A stretch of DNA of 40,917 nucleotides, taken from assembly GCA_027012135.1 (NCBI GenBank), contig JALUZF010000044.1, positions 1-40,917 of the forward strand, in the 5' to 3' direction. Position numbers and translations under genes: made by a program. This DNA is from Gammaproteobacteria bacterium. GTDB lineage: Bacteria; Pseudomonadota; Gammaproteobacteria; GRL18. Under the pieces are notes generated by a model. It was not told the DNA's origin. It made no database searches and saw nothing but the letters and a program-made list of their open reading frames with translations. Positions 14,270-23,466 of the stretch are shown here, piece by piece (within the stretch, counting starts at the first letter, position 1; every line of letters starts with the position of its first letter).

Positions 14270-15175
14270 ATGACCATTACCAGCCCCTTTCTGCTTGAAA
14301 ATGAAAACGAATATTTACAATGGCGCGAGAAAAAAATGCATCACTATCCCACTATGCTGGGTGATCTGGTGGTGGAAATTAAGGATCCGCGTAAACTGAC
14401 CGAAACTGAGCATCGGAAGCTGCTTGAGGTCTGCCGGCAGACTAATATGGTTATTTATGCCGGACAGACCGGAGATGATCCGGATCAGGAAATTCCCCTG
14501 GCCCTGGGGCGGATCTTTAAGGTCAGCCGTCTGGATCATAACTGGCTGGCCGATGAGTCGGGTCTGACTTCTTTAACCGTGGTGGATGAAGGGACACGGC
14601 AAAACTATATCCCGTATAGCAACCAGGCCATTAACTGGCATACGGACGGCTATTATAATACTGCCGACAAACAGATCCATGCCCTGAACCTGCATTGCGT
14701 TGTACCTGCGCCCACAGGAGGGGAAAACCGTCTGATGGATCATGAAGTGGCTTATATTGAACTGCGTGACAGCAATCCGGATTATATCCAGGCCTTAATG
14801 GCTGATGATGTAATGACCATACCGGCACGGATGGACAGGGACGGCAATATTGCCCGTAAGGCAGAAACCGGACCGGTATTTTCAGTACGGCCTGACACCA
14901 GCGATCTGCATATGCGCTATACCATCCGTACCCGTAATGTGGTGTGGAAGGAGGATCCCCTGACACAGGAAGCCGTAAACTACCTTGAACAATTACTGGA
15001 AAGCGATTCACCCTATATCTACCAGGGCAAACTGGAATCGGGCATGGGCCTCATCAGCAATAATGTCCTGCATGACCGCAGTGCCTTTGAGGATAATGAC
15101 CAGCAAAAACGCCTGCTTTACCGGGCCAGGTATTATGATCGTCTGGCGGGTACCTCAGTGGGTGAAATATATTGA
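14270..15175 (+). CDS. TauD/TfdA-family Fe(II)/2-oxoglutarate dioxygenase
   Basis: 301 residues. The iron-binding facial triad is visible as His124-x-Asp126 (INWHTDGYYN) and the distal His268 (NNVLHDRSAF). Arg287, in YRARYYDRL, is placed to bind 2-oxoglutarate. This marks it as a TauD/TfdA-type oxygenase that hydroxylates an organic substrate with O2 and 2-oxoglutarate, giving succinate and CO2. The substrate (taurine or another sulfonate, a betaine, or an amino acid) cannot be read from sequence. The DsrE neighbours make a sulfonate attractive but that is only context. It converges on thyA across 55 bases with no evident terminator. Confidence 0.85.
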   Translation: MTITSPFLLENENEYLQWREKKMHHYPTMLGDLVVEIKDPRKLTETEHRKLLEVCRQTNMVIYAGQTGDDPDQEIPLALGRIFKVSRLDHNWLADESGLTSLTVVDEGTRQNYIPYSNQAINWHTDGYYNTADKQIHALNLHCVVPAPTGGENRLMDHEVAYIELRDSNPDYIQALMADDVMTIPARMDRDGNIARKAETGPVFSVRPDTSDLHMRYTIRTRNVVWKEDPLTQEAVNYLEQLLESDSPYIYQGKLESGMGLISNNVLHDRSAFEDNDQQKRLLYRARYYDRLAGTSVGEIY

Positions 15176-15230
15176 TGTTCATGGGATTATAGGCTGGTAT
15201 GCCCGCTCTTACTCACTAGTAATCAGAGCA

Positions 15231-16082
15231 TTAGACAGAAAACGGATAGCGGATGGGCTCGTGATGCTGATAGCCTTCCACTGCAAAATCATCCAGGCTG
15301 ACCCAGGTTTCCAGATCTTCCAGAGATTTAATATCCGGGTTTATTTTAAGTTGCGGCGGGGGATAGGGGGGACGTTTCAGCTGTACGTCACGCATTAAAT
15401 CCAGCTGGTCTTCATAAATATGGGCATTGACGATTTTATGGTAGGCCTGGCCTGCTTTATGACCGGTGATCTGGGCCATCAGGGCCAGCAGAACATAAAC
15501 CTGTACCATATTAAAATTCAGCCCCAGGGGGACGTCACAGGAACGCTGGGTGCTGTTCAGGTAAAGTGTATCGCCTAACAGGGAAAAATGATGGCTGTAC
15601 ATGCAGGGACGTAAGCAGCCCAGGTGAAAGGCGCCGGGGTGGTAAAAGGTATAAATTTCACCACGATTATCAATGCCCTGAGAGAGATCATCCACAATCT
15701 GGCGCAGCAGATCCACAGAACCGCCGTCGGGTTTGGGAAAATTACGGCCGATAGCGCCGTAAATCAGGCCGCAGTCATCGGTACCCTTGCGATGAGGATT
15801 GGCCAGCCAGTCCGGGTTTTTATTGGCATTGGCATCCCAGGTTTTAGTGCCGATTCTGCGAAAGTCGGCGGCATTGTCATAGCCCCGGATATAACCGAGA
15901 ATTTCAGCAATGGCGGATTTCCAGAAACTTTTACGGGTAGTGATCAGCGGGAACTCATTGTTTGCTATGTTATAAGTCAGGTCTGCATTAATAACGGTTA
16001 AACAGCGTTTGCCAGTGCGTTTATTATCAACCCAGACGCCTTTATCCACGATTCTCTGGCAGAGTTCAAGATATTGCTTCAT
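15231..16082 (-). CDS. thyA: Thymidylate synthase
   Basis: Converts dUMP to dTMP using methylene-tetrahydrofolate. It has 283 residues. The nucleophile is Cys160 in [12 protein letters not shown], and the phosphate-binding [13 protein letters not shown] (179-191) is complete. The conserved start region [30 protein letters not shown] and the late [10 protein letters not shown] motif are present. It is about 20 residues longer than the E. coli enzyme, because of an insertion around residues 80-105. It follows slt by only seven bases on the minus strand, so they form an operon. The methylene-tetrahydrofolate it uses is also the product of the glycine cleavage system encoded upstream in the window. 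Confidence 0.95.
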   Translation of the reverse strand: MKQYLELCQRIVDKGVWVDNKRTGKRCLTVINADLTYNIANNEFPLITTRKSFWKSAIAEILGYIRGYDNAADFRRIGTKTWDANANKNPDWLANPHRKGTDDCGLIYGAIGRNFPKPDGGSVDLLRQIVDDLSQGIDNRGEIYTFYHPGAFHLGCLRPCMYSHHFSLLGDTLYLNSTQRSCDVPLGLNFNMVQVYVLLALMAQITGHKAGQAYHKIVNAHIYEDQLDLMRDVQLKRPPYPPPQLKINPDIKSLEDLETWVSLDDFAVEGYQHHEPIRYPFSV

Positions 16083-16089
16083 GTATGAC

Positions 16090-18102
16090 TTATTTTCCTG
16101 ATTTTTTACTGGGGACGTTCTGCATCACCTGTTCAAGACGGGTTTGTGGCAGACCCATGCGGTGTTCATAAATGGCGGTATAGGCCAGGATGCTGCTGAC
16201 GTATTCGCGGGTTTCCTTAAAGGGGATGGTTTCTATCCAGCGGTCGGCCTGCATTTCTTTATTATCGGGCAGCCAGGCCTTAACCCGGTGTCCGCCGGCA
16301 TTATAGGCAGCGCTGGCCAGGGCAGGCTGTTTATAGAACTTCTGCAGCATCATATTCAGATACTTGGTGCCGAATGCCACATTGGTGTCCGGGTTTAATA
16401 ACTGGTTCTTACTGTTAAATTTTACCTTCAGTTTTTGTGCAATAACCTTGCCGGTGGCTGGCATAATCTGCATCAGGCCCAGAGCACCAACCCGGGAACG
16501 GGCATCGGTGGCAAAAGCGCTTTCACGGCGGATCACGGCCATAGTATAGGCCGGTTTAATGGCCTGTTCTTTAGAATGTTTTATGATCCGATCTTTTTGC
16601 AGTACCGGAAAACGTAATTCAATATCATCTCTCTGATCGGTATGAGCCATGGTGATAATGGCCCGGTTATGCCAGCCCCAGAGCTGGGCTACCTTGGCGG
16701 CAATGGCCCGTTGGTGATTGTCCATGCGTTTGCGAGTGGTAAAATACCATTCCCGGCGTGCCTGCAGATCCCGACCCAGGAAGTAGAACTCCCGGGCTCG
16801 TAATAAACCGGGGTTTTCAGCAATGGCCTGAAGTTCTTTCTGGCCGGGCTGTAACGGGCTGTTGCGAAACTCATAAGGCATGTCCATTTTATCGGCCGCC
16901 AGAAAACTGTAATAACTGCGTTGACTGGCCATGGAAGAATAGTCTTTTTCTGCCTGTTCCGTATTGCCCTGATGTTCTTTAGCAGAAGCCAGCCAGTACT
17001 GCCAGCGCAGGTTTTTCTGCTCTTCTTCCGGCAGACGGTTGATGGCACTGGCAATAGCATCCCAGTTGCCTGCGCGAATGGCACTGCGTACCCGCCACTC
17101 ACGCACGGTTTCATCGCTGTACTGATCGGTGATTTTATCCAGCCATTGCCAGGCGCCTTTGCTATGACGATAGGCCAGTTTCATACCTATGGCACGATAC
17201 ATTTGGGTCTGTTCAGCTTCAGTAAAGGTATTATTCTGCTGTAATGATTTTAACAGCTTTATGGCCGCTTCCGGTTGACGCCGTGCCATTCTTTCCACGG
17301 CATGAACCAGAATATCCTGTTTAAATGCGTGATCCTGCTGCAGGCGTTTACTTTTTAATACCAGGGCCGGCTTGTGGTAGATTTTAATCCACTCCTGCAC
17401 CCACTTTTGCTCTTCCTTGTTGAGCGAACGTGCCAGGTATTTGGCCAGGCTGGTACGCCCCTTTTTCATGGCCAGTTTAATACGCTCTATAATCATATCA
17501 TCAGACAGCATACCGGCCTGTTTCCAGGCTTTGAAAACCGGATCACAGCTGCGTGGTCGGGACTCACCGCTGAGCCACAGATCAGGGACTCTGGTAAATG
17601 CCTTTTCCTTATTGCCGGTCTGGATTAGAGCATTGATATAATGGCACTGGCGTTCCACAGACTTCTGGGGGGTATAGGCATTAATATATTGCTGCCATTG
17701 TTTGTTTTTGGCTTTTTTATCCAGCCAGTTAACCCGCAGCCAGTCAGTATAGGGCGTATCTTTATATTGCTCAAAAAAGGCCAGTACATCGGATTCAGTC
17801 AGACTGGATAGTTTTTTGCGGTATTCCCTGTAGCGCAGGTAAGGCTGCAGGGGATAACCTTTGAGTTGGCGGTAATATTTGTAGTATTTTGAGTACTGAC
17901 CTTTTTTCAGCGCGCTTTCGGCTTTTAGAAAAAGGGTGCGCTGTTTTTGATAACGATCTGAAATATCAATAGCCGGTTTTTTTTCGGTATCGGCATGCAG
18001 TGGACTTATGCTCAGGATAGACAATAGCAGTAGCAGCCCCAGGCTAATGCAGTGTTTTATATTTAATGGCTTATGTCTGTTTGCGGCTGGATGTGTGGTC
18101 AT
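16090..18102 (-). CDS. slt: Soluble lytic murein transglycosylase
   Basis: Periplasmic enzyme that cleaves peptidoglycan with formation of 1,6-anhydro-muramyl ends. It has 670 residues, as for Slt70. An N-terminal signal segment (about residues 17-37, [20 protein letters not shown]) is followed by a long alpha-superhelical U/L domain rich in Tyr and Trp. The C-terminal lysozyme-like SLT domain has the catalytic Glu527 in [14 protein letters not shown], then [13 protein letters not shown] and the AYNAGGHRV loop. It is the first gene of a two-gene operon with thyA and lies back to back with dusA (87 bases between the chosen starts). Confidence 0.94.
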   Translation of the reverse strand: MTTHPAANRHKPLNIKHCISLGLLLLLSILSISPLHADTEKKPAIDISDRYQKQRTLFLKAESALKKGQYSKYYKYYRQLKGYPLQPYLRYREYRKKLSSLTESDVLAFFEQYKDTPYTDWLRVNWLDKKAKNKQWQQYINAYTPQKSVERQCHYINALIQTGNKEKAFTRVPDLWLSGESRPRSCDPVFKAWKQAGMLSDDMIIERIKLAMKKGRTSLAKYLARSLNKEEQKWVQEWIKIYHKPALVLKSKRLQQDHAFKQDILVHAVERMARRQPEAAIKLLKSLQQNNTFTEAEQTQMYRAIGMKLAYRHSKGAWQWLDKITDQYSDETVREWRVRSAIRAGNWDAIASAINRLPEEEQKNLRWQYWLASAKEHQGNTEQAEKDYSSMASQRSYYSFLAADKMDMPYEFRNSPLQPGQKELQAIAENPGLLRAREFYFLGRDLQARREWYFTTRKRMDNHQRAIAAKVAQLWGWHNRAIITMAHTDQRDDIELRFPVLQKDRIIKHSKEQAIKPAYTMAVIRRESAFATDARSRVGALGLMQIMPATGKVIAQKLKVKFNSKNQLLNPDTNVAFGTKYLNMMLQKFYKQPALASAAYNAGGHRVKAWLPDNKEMQADRWIETIPFKETREYVSSILAYTAIYEHRMGLPQTRLEQVMQNVPSKKSGK

Positions 18103-18189
18103 CTGCTCTGTTCTGTTAAGGTGAAATTCAGGTTCTTGCTGTAAGTATAGTATTATATGGCGATTATTTTCAGGAAGGAAAGGAATTTA

Positions 18190-19218
18190 ATGTCCTTAAT
18201 ACAACAAAAGCCAGATTCAACGCCCAATATAATCAATGTAAGAACAGCTGACCCACGTAAAGTCAGCCTGGCCCCCATGCTGGACTGGACCGATCGGCAT
18301 TTTCGCTACCTGCTGCGCCTGGTCTCACGTCATATGTGGTTATATACCGAAATGGTGACTACCGGAGCTATTTTATACGGGAATAACCAGCCCCGTTTTA
18401 TGGGCTTCAGTGTTGAGGAAAAGCCCCTGTCCCTGCAACTGGGCGGCAGTAATCCTGAAGAACTGGCACGCTGCTGTGTGCTGGCTCAGGAACAGGGCTA
18501 TGATGAAGTTAATCTGAATGTGGGCTGCCCCAGTGACCGGGTTCAGTCTGGTATGTTCGGTGCCTGTCTGATGGCTAAACCGGAACTGGTGGCTGAATGT
18601 ATTGCTGCTATGGTAGAGAGTGTGGATATACCGGTTTCTGTGAAAACCCGTATTGGTATTGATCACGAAGATCATTATGAGCAGTTGCAGCATCTGGTGG
18701 AGGCTGTCAGTGAGACCGGCTGCCGTTATTTTACCATCCATGCCCGTAAGGCCTGGCTGGAAGGCTTGAGTCCCAAAGATAACCGGACTATTCCACCGCT
18801 TCGTTACGACTATGTTTATCAGCTTAAGCAGGACTTCCCCGAACTGCATATTACTATTAACGGGGGTATTAAAACGCTGACGGATATGCAGAGGCATCTT
18901 GAACAGGTTGACGGGGTGATGATCGGCCGGGAGGCTTATCATAACACCTATCTAATGTCTGAAGTGGACAGACTTTTTTATGGTGCAGCAGAAGTGCCAT
19001 TAAGCCGTAAGCAGGTGATACAGGCCTATGCGGATTATATTGAAACCCAGATGCAGCAGGGTGTTCCCCTGATACAGATGACCAGACACACTTTAGGGCT
19101 GATGCATTCCTGTCCCGGAGCCCGGACTTTTCGGCGTATTTTAAGTGAAAATGCCTGGAAAAAAGGACAGGGTGCAGAATTGTTGATCCATGCGGCAGAA
19201 GCGGTAGATTGTGACTGA
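18190..19218 (+). CDS. dusA: tRNA-dihydrouridine(20/20a) synthase
   Basis: FMN- and NADPH-dependent reduction of uridines at tRNA positions 20/20a. From the chosen ATG it has 342 residues. VSLAPMLDWTDRHFRYLLRL and the following TEMVTTGAI are DusA-specific. NLNVGCPSDRVQSGMFGACL carries the catalytic cysteine, and HARKAWLEGLSPKDNR and NGGIK...VMIGREAY build the FMN and phosphate sites. The upstream ATG at 18157 lies just after a TATAGTATTAT promoter-like stretch with no ribosome site, while AGGAAAGGA precedes 18190, which decides the start. Confidence 0.95.
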   Translation: MSLIQQKPDSTPNIINVRTADPRKVSLAPMLDWTDRHFRYLLRLVSRHMWLYTEMVTTGAILYGNNQPRFMGFSVEEKPLSLQLGGSNPEELARCCVLAQEQGYDEVNLNVGCPSDRVQSGMFGACLMAKPELVAECIAAMVESVDIPVSVKTRIGIDHEDHYEQLQHLVEAVSETGCRYFTIHARKAWLEGLSPKDNRTIPPLRYDYVYQLKQDFPELHITINGGIKTLTDMQRHLEQVDGVMIGREAYHNTYLMSEVDRLFYGAAEVPLSRKQVIQAYADYIETQMQQGVPLIQMTRHTLGLMHSCPGARTFRRILSENAWKKGQGAELLIHAAEAVDCD

Positions 19219-19290
19219 TTGTGCCGGCCCATTGGTAAAAAAACAGTATCTTTTCTATAATTAAAAAAGCTGGTATCTATTTAGTGTCCA

Positions 19291-19497
19291 TCCGGTAATT
19301 GCCTTCCTGCCAATTTCCGGAACGCAAAAGAAAAAGTGTGATTTTTCTTTTGCTCCATTTTCAACGACTTAGTGTCGTCAAAAATGAGCGGCACATCCCT
19401 GTGCCGCAAGTGTGCATCAATAAATGGATGCACACTATTTTGCATGAATTCCCGTATCAGTCTGTAAGGGTAGTATTTCCGGGGGCGCTCAAGTGCC
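19291..19497. repeat. Chain of five stem-loops with a shared repeat end
   Basis: Between dusA and the protease gene there are hairpins at 19291-19301/19311-19321, 19324-19335/19342-19353 (perfect 12 bp), 19364-19368/19374-19378, 19388-19394/19401-19407 and 19410-19418/19427-19435. The stretch 19474-19497 is the inverse of part of the element at 12208-12352. No gene is seen. It may be a composite of miniature elements, and the T-run in the second hairpin could end dusA transcription. Confidence 0.65.
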
Positions 19498-19526
19498 TTT
19501 AATTATTTTAAAATTCTGGATTTTAC

Positions 19527-20468
19527 ATGAAAAACATTATTATAGTTTTACTGGTTTTAATTGTTGGAATACTTTTGCTGTCACAGATTGGTATAGTGCA
19601 ATTATCCAAAACAACCGTTTTAAAACAGCAGAAAATACCAGAACAGGGTGCTGAAAAATCCATCCAGGATACAAAGTCTAATGAGCCGGATGATAAACAA
19701 CAAAATAACAGAATTGTTGCTGCCAGAGATGCCACTGTATCTATTAAATCCGATTTAGGCAAAGGTGCCGGATTTTTTATCACCAGTAACTGTTATATTC
19801 TGACTAATAAGCATGTGGTTCAGTTTAATGAAAAAACACTGGGGTATGTCAATGAGGAACTGGATTCAGCAACAGAATCCTTAAGAGAACTGGGTGATAT
19901 TATTGCGGATAAACAGCAGGCTTTTATGGAACAGTGCAGCGACTGTTCTGAACAAGCCAGGGAAGAATTTGTCAGTAAGGAAACCCAGGCTTATGAAGAA
20001 CTGGCCGAGGTGTTATCTGAGACTGAAGACAAAATTTATGAATTAAATAATAACCTGGAATTTGAAGTCAGTTTGAGTAATGACAAAAAATATACTGCTG
20101 AACTGATCAGGTTAAGTGAAGATTATGATCTGGCTTTAATGAAAATTGACCATGATAATTGTAATTATCTTCAGGCTGGTGATGAAAACTCACTGGATTA
20201 CGGTGATAAAATTTATGCTATTGGCAATCCATCAGGTTTTGGACATACCATCAGCTCGGGAGTTTTTTCCAGAATTGAAGGATCAGATTCAAAACGTATG
20301 ATCCAGACCGATGCATCGGTTAATCCGGGTAATAGTGGTGGACCGCTGGTTAATGAAGAGGGCCGGGTTTTTGGTGTGGTGTCCCTAAAACGAATGGATC
20401 TGGAAGGTATTGCTTTTGCCATTCCCATATCCATTGCGCTTGAAGAATTTAATGAATATTTAAACTAA
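19527..20468 (+). CDS. Membrane-anchored trypsin-like serine protease with coiled-coil insert
   Basis: 313 residues. One N-terminal hydrophobic span (residues 3-24) with no obvious cleavage site would anchor it in the inner membrane facing the periplasm. The catalytic triad is intact: His96 (ILTNKHVV), Asp201 (EDYDLALMKID) and Ser270 (NPGNSGGPLV). This is the S1C/DegP-like arrangement but without any PDZ domain. Between the His and Asp strands sits an acidic insert of about 75 residues (104-178), predicted to be a coiled coil from its Glu/Leu/Ala pattern. It contains a CxxC pair (Cys137, Cys140). A possible role in envelope stress is inferred from the family; the substrate is unknown. Confidence 0.85.
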   Translation: MKNIIIVLLVLIVGILLLSQIGIVQLSKTTVLKQQKIPEQGAEKSIQDTKSNEPDDKQQNNRIVAARDATVSIKSDLGKGAGFFITSNCYILTNKHVVQFNEKTLGYVNEELDSATESLRELGDIIADKQQAFMEQCSDCSEQAREEFVSKETQAYEELAEVLSETEDKIYELNNNLEFEVSLSNDKKYTAELIRLSEDYDLALMKIDHDNCNYLQAGDENSLDYGDKIYAIGNPSGFGHTISSGVFSRIEGSDSKRMIQTDASVNPGNSGGPLVNEEGRVFGVVSLKRMDLEGIAFAIPISIALEEFNEYLN

Positions 20469-20487
20469 AATATTCATTAAATTTTTC
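20451..20487 (+). terminator. Terminator overlapping the protease stop codon
   Basis: AATGAATATTT (20451-20461) pairs perfectly with AAATATTCATT (20468-20478) around a 6-base loop containing the TAA stop; AAATTTTTC follows. The stem is AT-only, so strength is uncertain. Confidence 0.5.
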
Positions 20488-20523
20488 TGTTGGTTTTTTT
20501 GCTGCAGTTTAAACGAATAAAAT

Positions 20524-20775
20524 TCATTCATCAGTATTCAGTTTTTTTATGGCTTTAAGGCCTTTTTTACGTTTTGCATGAATGACGGCAATTTCTCTTT
20601 CAAGCATTTTTTTCTTGCTGCCTGGCATCTGGTTCTGGCATTTGGCTATTAATTTTTTCTCTTTAAGTTTTAATGCCTTGAGAAGTTCCTGTAATTCCAT
20701 TACCCTTTTTTTACGTTCCTTCTTGTCCAGACCCAGCAATTTTGACAGTTTTTTGAGAAGTTTATTCTGACTCAT
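20524..20775 (-). CDS. Small lysine-rich coiled-coil protein, unknown
   Basis: 83 residues with about 30 per cent Lys, no signal peptide and no membrane span. Heptad-like spacing of Leu in KKLSKLLGLDKKERKKRVME and in LQELLKALKLKEKKL suggests a helical hairpin, and a single Cys sits mid-chain. A clear ribosome site (AGGGGA) precedes the ATG. It is the last gene of the syd-phosphatase-Na/Pi transporter run, 16 bases after the transporter stop. I do not recognise a family; basic helical proteins of this size often bind nucleic acid or ribosomes, but that is a guess. Confidence 0.7.
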   Translation of the reverse strand: MSQNKLLKKLSKLLGLDKKERKKRVMELQELLKALKLKEKKLIAKCQNQMPGSKKKMLEREIAVIHAKRKKGLKAIKKLNTDE

Positions 20776-20791
20776 GGTATTTATCCCCTGA

Positions 20792-22600
20792 TTAAGTATT
20801 ATTCAGTTGTTTGTTAATTTCATCCAGTTCATCATCATCAAGCAATACGGCTCGGGTAGCTTCGCTCATATTCAGGTTTTGTTTTACAAACAGGATTTCA
20901 CTCATTTGCAACAGGTTTCTGTAAACATCTGTGGCATAGGATACGTCATTCATAAGCGACGTGGCCATCTCCGGGGTAATTAGATTATTGCGGATGGCGT
21001 TGGCCAGCCATTTGTTCATATCGGTGATGTGCTCATCCAGCAGCAGTCTGAGGTGATCCAGCGAAAATATACAGTCTTCATCTTCTGTTTCCAGACGGAT
21101 GGCTTCCAGCTTACGGATCAGCAGGGCCAGTTCCACTCTGATTTTGGTATAAGCTTCCCGCATATGCGGATTGGATGAATTGGCATAGATAACCAGGTTT
21201 TTCTGTAAGTGCTTGGTATCTTTAACGGCATCGACAATATTCTGATTAGCCTTACGCAGCCAGTGAATCTGTCCGGACTGCTCCATTTCCCAGGAAAAGC
21301 CGGCTTTACTGATAAAAGCGACAATTTCACTATAAAGCACCTTAATTTTCTGTTCATATACCGAGTCAATATCATATTGAGCCAGGCGTTGCTGAGACTG
21401 GGCAACCTGGTACAGGTCTTTCTCAGAGAGCACGTCGGAACGCTTAAAACCGAAAACACCGGACAACAGGTCAATAGTAATATCCCAGATATGCAGGGTT
21501 TCATTACGTACGGATTCTACTGCTGTATCGGGGAATTCGTAGGCGGATTCGTTTAAAAACAGCGGCCGCTCTCTGGGACGGTCGCGTTTGGGAAGCAGGG
21601 CTGAAACCAGTCGTACCAGTGGTTTAACCAGAGGTACCATAATAATAACGCCGGCAATATTAAACAGGGTGTGAAAAACGGCCAGTTTTAGAGTGTAATT
21701 ATCATCCGCAATGCCCAAAGCCGCACTGATAAAAGTAACCAGATCCATAATGCTATGCAGAAAGAGGATAAAAACAATACCGGCACTTACCTTAAACAGA
21801 ACATCGGAGAGTGCCAGCCTACGACCATTGACATTGGCAGTCAGGGAACCGATTACGGCGGTAATTGTAGTGCCCACATTGGCGCCAATGGTCAGAGCCA
21901 GAGCATTTTCATAGGTGATTTGATGTACCGAAAGTGCCGTAATGACCAGTACCAGTGTGGCGTGGCTGGACTGCATAATAATAGTGGCCAGTATGCCGAT
22001 CAGAGTAAACACCAGGATGCCGCTAAAACCATCCATAGCGTAATCGGTTAAGTTTATCTGGTGCTGAAAGGTTTCAAAACCTTCTTTCATATAGTGAATA
22101 CCCAGAAAAAGAAAGCCCAGTCCGGCCAGAATATAACCCAGGCCTTTCAGAGACCTGGATTTCTGGAAAATCAGCAGAATACCAAAAACCAGCATGGGCA
22201 TGGCATAAGCGGAAATCTTTACTTTCAGCCCAAAACCGGCAATTAGCCAGGCACCGGTTGTAGTTCCGACATTGGCACCGAAAACAATGCCCAGACCTTC
22301 AACCAGGCCGATTAAGTTGGCACTTAAAAAAGAAATGGTGATAACAGACACCAGGGAACTGGACTGCATCAGGGTACAGGTGGTAAAACCAAAAGTCAGG
22401 CTCTTCCACATTCGATTGGTGCTTTTACGCAGGATTTTTTCCAGGATACCGCCGGTAAAAGTCCGGAAACCATCTTCCAGAGACAGCATTCCAAACAGGA
22501 AAATGGAAACTCCGGCAGAAATAACTTTAAAATCCGGACTGATCCAGAATCCCCAGCTCAGCAGGGCAAAAATTGTGGGTAACAGGATTTTACGCAACAT
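20792..22600 (-). CDS. Na/Pi cotransporter family protein with PhoU-like C-terminal domain
   Basis: 602 residues from the chosen ATG. The membrane half contains the two inverted QSSS/GANVGTT repeats of the NptA/YjbB family: TLMQSSSLVSVITISFLSAN with FGANVGTTTGAWL, and IIMQSSHATLVLVITAL with IGANVGTTITAVI. It drives phosphate movement coupled to sodium. The cytoplasmic C-terminal 250 residues are helical and acidic (ESVRNETLHIWDITIDLL, then the DDDELDE end), like PhoU domains that sense phosphate status. The longer frame starts 24 bases upstream, but TGGAGAA lies just before 22600, so the shorter start is preferred. It is co-transcribed with the PP2C gene. Confidence 0.9.
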   Translation of the reverse strand: MLRKILLPTIFALLSWGFWISPDFKVISAGVSIFLFGMLSLEDGFRTFTGGILEKILRKSTNRMWKSLTFGFTTCTLMQSSSLVSVITISFLSANLIGLVEGLGIVFGANVGTTTGAWLIAGFGLKVKISAYAMPMLVFGILLIFQKSRSLKGLGYILAGLGFLFLGIHYMKEGFETFQHQINLTDYAMDGFSGILVFTLIGILATIIMQSSHATLVLVITALSVHQITYENALALTIGANVGTTITAVIGSLTANVNGRRLALSDVLFKVSAGIVFILFLHSIMDLVTFISAALGIADDNYTLKLAVFHTLFNIAGVIIMVPLVKPLVRLVSALLPKRDRPRERPLFLNESAYEFPDTAVESVRNETLHIWDITIDLLSGVFGFKRSDVLSEKDLYQVAQSQQRLAQYDIDSVYEQKIKVLYSEIVAFISKAGFSWEMEQSGQIHWLRKANQNIVDAVKDTKHLQKNLVIYANSSNPHMREAYTKIRVELALLIRKLEAIRLETEDEDCIFSLDHLRLLLDEHITDMNKWLANAIRNNLITPEMATSLMNDVSYATDVYRNLLQMSEILFVKQNLNMSEATRAVLLDDDELDEINKQLNNT

Positions 22601-22663
22601 ACAAATTCTCCAGTCATGTTGCATCTGCAGTTAAGCGGGATAACGGGTTATGTTTCAGACCTG

Positions 22664-23464
22664 TTAAATTTCCGGCTTAACCAGAACAACCGTGACATTA
22701 TCTTTACCGCCGGCTTCATTAGCAGCATCAATCAATGCCTGTGCAGCGGTGTTTAATGGACGGCTTTTATTTTCTTTCAAAATGGCTTCTATTTCAGCAT
22801 GGCTGAGCATATCACACAAACCGTCAGAGCACAGTAAAAATAGTTCACGCTTGTGCAGTTTAATGGTCTGCTGTTCTGCGACAATACGCTGCCAGGGGCC
22901 AATGGCCTTGTAGATAATATTATGTTTAGGAGCCGTGCCTTCACGGCCGGTATCCAGCCAGAGCTGATAATGGCTGTGATCGGTACTGAGCTGCTGCAGG
23001 GTATTGTCTGCAAAACGGTAGGTGCGGCTGTCTCCGACATTAAACGCATGTAACTGTTTTTTGGCTTTTTTGTGATAGGCATCAATCCAGAAACCGGTGA
23101 CTGTGGTGCCCATGCCCCGGCCTTCTGTCAGACCTTTGGCGATATTATAGCAGTGAGCCTGGTTATTGGCTTCCTCTATGGCATCCTGAAGTACGGAACT
23201 GAAACGGGTTGGGCCGGCTTCCTGCTGTTCATTAAGCATTTTTTTAATATGATTAAATATGGTTTCAATAGCCAGTTTACTGGCCACTTCTCCGGCATCA
23301 TGCCCACCCATGCCGTCAGCGACAATAAACAGCCCCAGCTTTTCATCAATCAGAAAATTATCTTCATTGAGTTTACGGCGCCGGCCCACATCACTGATAC
23401 CGGCAGAATACATGCGTACCGGATCAGGCTTATGAGTCAGTTTGTCAAAAAATTGTTTCAGCAT
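22664..23464 (-). CDS. PP2C-type serine/threonine protein phosphatase
   Basis: 266 residues, a single soluble PPM/PP2C domain. All acidic metal-binding motifs are visible: RKLNEDNF near the N-terminus, VADGMGGHDAGEVAS, GMGTTVTGFW with VGDSRTYRF, LCSDGLCDML and GKDNVTVVLV. The enzyme removes phosphate from Ser/Thr using two Mn2+ or Mg2+ ions. No partner kinase is visible in the window. It starts two bases after the syd stop and is followed by the Na/Pi transporter gene. In other bacteria such phosphatases pair with Hanks-type kinases in type VI secretion or stress control; neither is seen here. Confidence 0.93.
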   Translation of the reverse strand: MLKQFFDKLTHKPDPVRMYSAGISDVGRRRKLNEDNFLIDEKLGLFIVADGMGGHDAGEVASKLAIETIFNHIKKMLNEQQEAGPTRFSSVLQDAIEEANNQAHCYNIAKGLTEGRGMGTTVTGFWIDAYHKKAKKQLHAFNVGDSRTYRFADNTLQQLSTDHSHYQLWLDTGREGTAPKHNIIYKAIGPWQRIVAEQQTIKLHKRELFLLCSDGLCDMLSHAEIEAILKENKSRPLNTAAQALIDAANEAGGKDNVTVVLVKPEI

Positions 23465-23466
23465 TG

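Noticed and set aside
16144-17641. Several plus-strand frames opposite slt
   Set aside because: They are antisense shadows of a clear lytic transglycosylase gene.
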